From: JANXQG01 sp963824275
GTDB lineage: Bacteria > Planctomycetota > Planctomycetia > Pirellulales > Thermoguttaceae
Assembly: GCA_963824275.1 (NCBI GenBank)
Contig: CAWGOT010000002.1
Span: forward strand, 310,001 to 374,000
Direction of reading: 5' to 3'
DNA: 64,000 nucleotides
Below are positions 59,418 through 64,000 of the stretch, piece after piece (the first letter of the stretch is position 1; every line of letters starts with the position of its first letter). The translations under genes and the position numbers were made by a program. The notes beneath the pieces were generated by a model, which saw nothing but the letters and a program-made list of their open reading frames with translations, did no database searches and was not told the DNA's origin.

Positions 59418-59740
59418 CTAGCTGTCGATCTGCACCCAGCGATAGCCGAAGTCCGGCAGGCGCTTTTCGGCGAACACCTTGACGATTTCATCGAGATCGG
59501 TTTGACTGAATTTGCTCCGGTAGGCCCACCAGGAACACCAGCCGGTGATCGAATCTTGACGGACGGGGTACGTCCAAGGCTCGAAATGCAACGTGCCCTT
59601 GGCCGGATCCCACTTCACGTCGGCCGGGGCATTGGGCGGCGGCGCGATCGCGGCCGAGCGAACCGCCGAGATGGGAGGAAAGTCAGGAATGCGGCAAGGA
59701 GAACACGGCTTGTGCTGGTTGGAGAGAGTCTTGTTTTCAT
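59418..59740 (-). pseudogene. 5' fragment of a secreted alpha-galactosidase-like glycosidase
   Basis: ATG 59740 starts MKTRLSPTSTSRVLLAAFLT, a signal peptide; after a frame change near nt 59665 the product continues PNAPADVKWDPAKGTLHF, ITGWCSWWAYRSKFSQTD and LPDFGYRWVQIDS, then a stop. The GWCSWWAY ... GYRWVQID pattern fits the first strands of a GH27/GH36-like barrel. Only about 105 residues remain; the rest of the barrel is missing. The gene sits 48 bases downstream of an intact glycoside hydrolase on the same strand. Confidence 0.6.
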
Positions 59741-59787
59741 GGCACCACCTGGTAGGAGGGGTTTTGGCGAACGAATTGGAATTGTCC

Positions 59788-61072
59788 TTATTGGCCCTTC
59801 ACCGTGGTTTCACCGAGCGTCACATACTGCGGCGCGGCAGTAAGATCCAGCACCAAGCGGCCGGCATCGAGCGTCGGCACAAAGCTCGACCCGTCGACTT
59901 TGACGGCGCCAAGTTTGGCTGTCCCGGCCGCAGCGAGCTCGATGCTGACGGCGTGGGGCTCACCCAGGGTCCAGGCTGCCAGCTTTTGTGTCCCGGCGGG
60001 GCCCGTGCAAAGCAACACGTAATCGCTTTCGTTGGCCAGCTTGAGCTTGCGGGTCACGCGGCAACCGGCCAGTTCACGGGTGAGGGTTTGAATGGCGAAA
60101 TACGACGGCTTGGGGGTGAGGTCGGGCAGCACGGTGCCGAAGTGGTGTTCTTTGTCGTTGGGATTCGTGCCGTCATCCTTCCAATCGTACCAAATCGAGA
60201 GCGGCACGTCGCTGAGGAGGTTGGCCAATTGCTGCCGGGCGGCGAAGGCCGCCTGCGTTTCGAGGGACACGCCTCCGCTGAAAGTGGCAAAGCCCCACTC
60301 GCCGCAGAGGATGGGGATCTTTTCCTTTTTTGCCGGGGGCGCGTAGCGGTCGATCAGTCGGCGCAACCGCCGATAGTCTGCGGCGGCCGTTTCGGCGCCT
60401 GCGCGGACCCCGATACGGATGCACGCTCACCGCTTCCAGGTACTCCAGCACGCCCGACTTGAAGAACGTCTCCAGGAACTCCCAAGGAAAAGCGGAGGAC
60501 GCGGGAGCGATGATGGCGGCCTGCGGATCGGCCTCGCGAACGGCCTTGCAGGTGGCCAGGGCGAGCGTGGTGTACTGATTCACATCCGGCTTGGGGCTCC
60601 AGAAACCGATATTCGGTTCGTTCCAGATCTCCCACAGGACATGATGCCCCCTGAAATGCCTTGCCGCCGCCGCCGCCCACCGGGCAAATGCCGCGACGCT
60701 CTCGGGGTGCTGCGGCGAGGGCGTGGACCGTCGCTGCGGAGCGGCGTTCGTGCTCGCGGCCGGCGGTTCATAAAGCGGGTTGGAGAAGTCCAGGATGAAG
60801 AGGGGGCGGATGCCGCGTTTCTCCATGTTGGCCAGTAGTTGGTCAAAGCCGGTCCAATTGTATTCGCCCTTGCGCGGCTCGGTGCCGCTCCAGCCGAGAT
60901 CCATGCGAATGAACTTGAATCCCGCCGCGGCGATCATGTCCAGGTCCTTTTCATGACCCGTAACGAAATGAATGTTGACCCCAACACCCGCCGGCAAGAC
61001 CGGTTGCGGGATCTCGCTGGCGCGACTGACAATCGGAACCAGGCACATCAGAAGACATGATGGAAGTTTCAT
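59788..61072 (-). CDS. Secreted glycoside hydrolase (GH-A clan, GH5/GH39-like; frameshifted)
   Basis: ATG 61072 starts MKLPSCLLMCLVPIVSRA, a signal peptide. The barrel reads GVGVNIHFVTGHEKDLDMI, FIRMDLGWSGTEP, then the acid/base Glu in VLWEIWNEPNIGF and SVHPYRGP. Near nt 60410 the frame changes, and the nucleophile Glu follows in ILCGEWGFATFSGG, then LSIWYDWKDDGTNP. A C-terminal beta domain (LAAWTLGEPHAVSIELAA) ends at 59788. About 427 residues. Two Glu on strands 4 and 7 fit the GH-A retaining mechanism; the polysaccharide substrate is unknown. It is probably part of a local carbohydrate cluster with the truncated gene downstream. Confidence 0.8.
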
Positions 61073-61559
61073 TGTGAATAACTCCCCTAACTTGAGGTCA
61101 AGAGCAGGCACGCGCGGTCGCCGGAGAGAATGTCCAGCCGGCCAACCTCGGTCAACCTGCTATCTTCACAATCCCACAAACACGGCCCCCACGGCTTGGC
61201 ACCACAGTTTTCAGTGGGCCGCAAGTCCCGTCAAGATAGCAGAACAAAGTTAGTTTGAAAGCCCCCCTTCGTTAGATTTTCAATTTTCGCGAGATTCCTT
61301 CGGATGTCTGCGACACCCGAAAGACTGAAACCTGGCGGGCGGCGAGGTTCCGGATTCACATCAAGACGGCTGGCTGCTCCGATCGGCAATACTCCTTTCC
61401 GCCCGGCGCCGGGGCGTGGAGGAACCGCTCTTCGCTATAGTGAGCAGACAGACATGCGATGCTGCCGGGAGGCACGGCCTCGCAGGTCCGAATCCGACTG
61501 TTCTCACCCATACCGGGGCAGATCAGGCGGCCTGCCGGAAGCTCGGGCGAGCGGCGCGA
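61073..61559. other. Region without a recognisable gene
   Basis: It holds the upstream region of the glycoside hydrolase on the minus strand and unrelated sequence on the plus side. No family features in any frame. Confidence 0.35.
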
Positions 61560-61856
61560 GTGCGGCGCTTGGAAGGCTATGTCTGGAGCAGCTACCCGGG
61601 TTACGTCGATGCCGTGAAACGGTGGGAGTTCGTCAACTACGATCTGCTGGCCGACTACGGCCGCACGCAGCCCGAGGCCCGGCGGCAATACCGGGCCCAC
61701 GTCCATGCGTGCGTCTTGGAGGACGACGCGCCGATCCTGGCGGCAATCGCCGCTAGCCGGCATGCGATCGGCGGAGAGAGATTCGTGGAGGATACGGAGC
61801 AACGCCTGGCAGTTCGGCCTGATGGTGGGTGTGATGGTGTGCTGATGGTGCGCTGA
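61560..61856 (+). pseudogene. C-terminal part of a RAYT transposase
   Basis: RRLEGYVWSSYPGYVDAVKR, WEFVNYDLLADYGRTQPEA and RAHVHACVLEDDAPILAAI, then FVEDTEQRL, are the C-terminal third of MARPPRI-type RAYT proteins. There is no start codon of its own. The N-terminal part of the same type is at 58295, so the two may be halves of one gene separated by 3 kb of other sequence. Confidence 0.65.
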
Positions 61857-61882
61857 TGGTGCTGATGGTGCTGATGGTGCGG
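61822..61882. repeat. GATGGTGCT microsatellite
   Basis: About six degenerate units of (GGTGCTGAT)/(GGTGTGCTGAT) run from the end of the RAYT remnant. Its 3' end is 120 bases before the leucine-rich-repeat gene. Confidence 0.7.
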
Positions 61883-62002
61883 ACCGTGGATCAGGCGGAA
61901 ACTTGATCCGTGTCCATTGCCCTCGATTGCTTCCCCCGCCCATCTTGGGGTAAAATGTCGTTTTCGCTTGATCGTGACTGACTTGCCAATGGAGGTTCTA
62001 TC

Positions 62003-63433
62003 ATGAGACTGCTGATTTCAGTTGGATTTCTGCTCGTCGGCGTGTCGGTGGGAATCGCCGCAGAGCCACCATCTCCGCAGGACGCGGCTGCCGCTGCCAT
62101 CACGAAACTCCGTGGGATTGTCGAACGCGACAACGCCCGTCCTGGTCGGCCTGTGATTGCCGTGGCTTTCAATGAAGACATGAACCGCCGTCTGGAAGCT
62201 GCTGACTTGGACTGCTTACGGTCCTTGACGAGCCTTCGGCGGTTCAAGCTCGAATGGACGGAGTTTGGCGATGCTGCCCTTGAGCGGATTGCCGGACTTA
62301 CGAACCTTCGTGTCTTGGAAATGCAAAGGAACGAAATATCGGACGCGGGCCTCCGTCATTTGCAAAAGTTGTCGGGCCTTGAGGAACTGAATCTCTGGGC
62401 CAACCATGAGATCACCGACAAAGGCATCGCCAACCTGAAGGGAATGCCGCACCTTCGTCGGCTCGACCTCAGTTCCACGCACATTGGCGATGCCTCGGCA
62501 AGCATCATTGGGCAACTGACTTCTCTCGAAGACCTTTCGCTGGCAGATACGGGGCTGACGGATGCTGGCATGAAAGACCTTCAAGGACTGAAACATCTTA
62601 AGAGCCTCAATCTATTGTTCCTCGATCTCTCGGACGCTGGGCTGAAATACCTCGACGGGATGCGGGAGTTGAAGTGCCTCTACCTGAAAGGGACGAAGAT
62701 CAGCGATGCGGGCTTGGATCATATCAAGGGCCTTTCGGAACTTGAAGAACTCGTAATCAACGAGACGGCCATTACGGATGTGGGTCTTGCGAAACTGAGC
62801 GGGCTGTCGCATCTCAAGTTGCTTGCCATCGGGAAGACTAAAATAACCGACGCGGGTTTGGCACATCTTCAAGCGTTCAGCCATCTTCAGACCCTTTCGC
62901 TTGATGGCTTGGAGGTTGGCGATCTTGGATTTGCGAACTTGGCTAAAGTGACCAGCCTCGAACACGTCGATCTGATGGCGACCCACATGACCGATGCTGG
63001 GCTGGCTCACCTGGGAAAGCTGAAGAACCTCCGCGAGTTGACCGTGGACTCCAAGGCGGTGACGGGAGAGGGGTTGGCTGGCCTGGAAGGCTTATCCAAA
63101 CTTGAGAAACTCAATTTATTCCAAATGCAGCTTGGCAGCGTTGGTCTGTCTCGTCTGCCGCAATTGCCGTCACTCCGCGAATTGAGTCTGCTTGGGACGA
63201 AGCTGAACGACAGCGACTTTGCGTGCGTTAGGCGGTTGCCCAATCTCCAGACGCTTGACCTGATGCGCACGGGCGTCACGGACGTTGGCTTGGCAAATCT
63301 CAAGGAAGCGTCGAAATTGGAGACTCTCTATCTTCAAGTCTTGCAAGGCGGTCCCGATGAACCGCCGCTGATGGTGACTGACGAGGGAATCCGTGACCTC
63401 CAAAAAGCCCTGCCAAAGTTGAAAGTCCAATAG
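62003..63433 (+). CDS. Exported leucine-rich-repeat protein
   Basis: A 476-residue protein. GGAGG lies 8 bases before ATG 62003. A signal peptide (MRLLISVGFLLVGVSVGIAA) is followed by a leader of about 50 residues (ITKLRGIVERDNARPGRP) and about 16 leucine-rich repeats of 23-25 residues with the consensus LKxLxLxxTKITDAGLxxL. It is a paralogue of the 44071 protein by repeat type, but of different length and leader. No catalytic motif; probably a protein-interaction scaffold in the periplasm or on the surface. The next gene follows within 25 bases. Confidence 0.88.
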   Translation: MRLLISVGFLLVGVSVGIAAEPPSPQDAAAAAITKLRGIVERDNARPGRPVIAVAFNEDMNRRLEAADLDCLRSLTSLRRFKLEWTEFGDAALERIAGLTNLRVLEMQRNEISDAGLRHLQKLSGLEELNLWANHEITDKGIANLKGMPHLRRLDLSSTHIGDASASIIGQLTSLEDLSLADTGLTDAGMKDLQGLKHLKSLNLLFLDLSDAGLKYLDGMRELKCLYLKGTKISDAGLDHIKGLSELEELVINETAITDVGLAKLSGLSHLKLLAIGKTKITDAGLAHLQAFSHLQTLSLDGLEVGDLGFANLAKVTSLEHVDLMATHMTDAGLAHLGKLKNLRELTVDSKAVTGEGLAGLEGLSKLEKLNLFQMQLGSVGLSRLPQLPSLRELSLLGTKLNDSDFACVRRLPNLQTLDLMRTGVTDVGLANLKEASKLETLYLQVLQGGPDEPPLMVTDEGIRDLQKALPKLKVQ

Positions 63434-63455
63434 CGTGCCTTGGGAGTTGTTTCCT

Positions 63456-63812
63456 ATGCCCACGCCCGAACCTAGCCCGCGATCGCGTTATCAATTCGGT
63501 CTGCGGTCGCTCTTGCTGTTGACTCTCTTCGTGGCCGTGCTTTGCTCTCTCGGCGTCTGCACGCATTGCTTCGTGTCGGCCACAATCGCCATGTTGGCCC
63601 TTGCTGGCGTGGCGGGAAGGATCGTAGCGGGGACAGGCTGCGGCGTCCTACTGGGCGTCACGTTTCGAGTTGATTCTCTTATCGTGGCGGGCTATGGCTG
63701 CTTGTTCCTGCCGTTTCGTGAACCCTGGCTGTTGTGTGTGGTGCTGGGAATTACAGCACTGATCGGCGGCATATTGGGCGGCTATTCCGTTCGAACTCGC
63801 TCAGGCCGATAG
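63456..63812 (+). CDS. Small planctomycete membrane protein
   Basis: 118 residues from ATG 63456 (MPTPEPSPRSRYQFGLRSLL). After a Pro-rich start comes the motif FGLRSLLLLTLFVAVLCSLG, which recurs at the start of many small planctomycete proteins, and two or three further hydrophobic segments (IVAGTGCGVLLGVTF, LLCVVLGITALIGGILGG). A GTG start at 63435 would add seven residues. Function unknown. It lies 22 bases after the leucine-rich-repeat gene and has a tandem relative directly downstream. Confidence 0.75.
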   Translation: MPTPEPSPRSRYQFGLRSLLLLTLFVAVLCSLGVCTHCFVSATIAMLALAGVAGRIVAGTGCGVLLGVTFRVDSLIVAGYGCLFLPFREPWLLCVVLGITALIGGILGGYSVRTRSGR

Positions 63813-63856
63813 TCCACGCATTTTCTCAATCGTCGCCTTGGGCTATATTCTACGCT

Positions 63857-64000
63857 ATGGCCGTGCCCCCTCCCAACCTCCCCTGGTATCAATTCAGTCT
63901 GCGGTCGCTCTTGCTGCTGACCGCGTTCGTCGCCGTGCTTTGTTCCATCGGCGTCTGCACGCATTGGCTCGTTTCTGCGGCGGTCGGCATGACTGTGGCG
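63857..64000 (+). CDS. Small planctomycete membrane protein, tandem paralogue (3' partial)
   Basis: From ATG 63857 the frame reads MAVPPPNLPWYQFSLRSLLL then LTAFVAVLCSIGVCTHW and continues to the right edge (48 codons). It is clearly related to the gene just upstream through QFSLRSLLLLT and CSIGVCTHW, so a tandem duplication is likely. The rest is outside the window. Confidence 0.75.
   Translation, partial: MAVPPPNLPWYQFSLRSLLLLTAFVAVLCSIGVCTHWLVSAAVGMTVA

Noticed and set aside
61440..61520. GTCCGAATCC within a tRNA-like context
   Set aside because: The T-loop-like piece is present, but the flanking bases do not pair as a T stem and no D or anticodon arm can be folded.

Overview
The window looks like a planctomycete (probably a Pirellulales-type) chromosome, possibly a metagenome or long-read assembly. 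Grounds: a TIGR03000-type domain, a giant exported protein with the planctomycete N-terminal motif ending EVRTLLS, a PEP-CTERM protein, PQQ-like propeller proteins, DAGL-type leucine-rich repeats, small membrane proteins beginning with FSLRSLLLLT, lipid A genes (lpxI, lpxD), and many palindromic intergenic repeats. No rRNA, tRNA or CRISPR array was recognised.

Layout. 1-6.3 kb: thioredoxin-fusion protein (cut by the left edge), a GxxExxY gene bracketed by palindromes, a DUF1444-like gene, and a frameshifted ATPase/HNH pair that looks like a defence module. 6.5-20 kb is the core-like part: lpxI, a small lipoprotein, lpxD, two PQQ propeller genes, then on the minus strand rpmI-rplT-pheS-(JAB protein, small protein, duplicated pheS 3' end, DUF4240 gene)-pheT, and floA and a C69 peptidase. 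20.2-29.4 kb is one giant minus-strand surface protein (FG-GAP, about 20 IPT/TIG domains, a C-terminal repeat block). 30-45.5 kb is an accessory island: a HTH gene, an IS91-like transposase remnant, then about 11 kb of defence-like and hypothetical genes ending in a second copy of the same IS 3' end. 45.8-49.5 kb is a four-gene transposon (zinc-finger protein, DDE transposase, AAA ATPase, CHC2 zinc-finger protein). 50-61.9 kb is a mosaic: a giant PEP-CTERM passenger gene between two nearly identical toxin-antitoxin modules, two sets of split RAYT transposase remnants, nuclease and glycosidase fragments and a secreted glycoside hydrolase. 62-64 kb: a leucine-rich-repeat protein and two tandem small membrane proteins, the second cut by the right edge.

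Main caution: many genes that should be intact (lpxI, pheT, rpmI, floA, the helicase, the transposase, both giant proteins) switch reading frame by one base. This is more simply explained by uncorrected sequencing indels than by wholesale decay, so each 'pseudogene' here may be intact in the real genome. Where I join frames, the coordinates cover the whole reconstructed gene.

Functionally, the core block supplies lipid A biosynthesis and translation genes. The rest is surface or exported proteins, mobile elements and defence genes that appear to have been accumulated and rearranged by IS91-like, RAYT and DDE/AAA elements.
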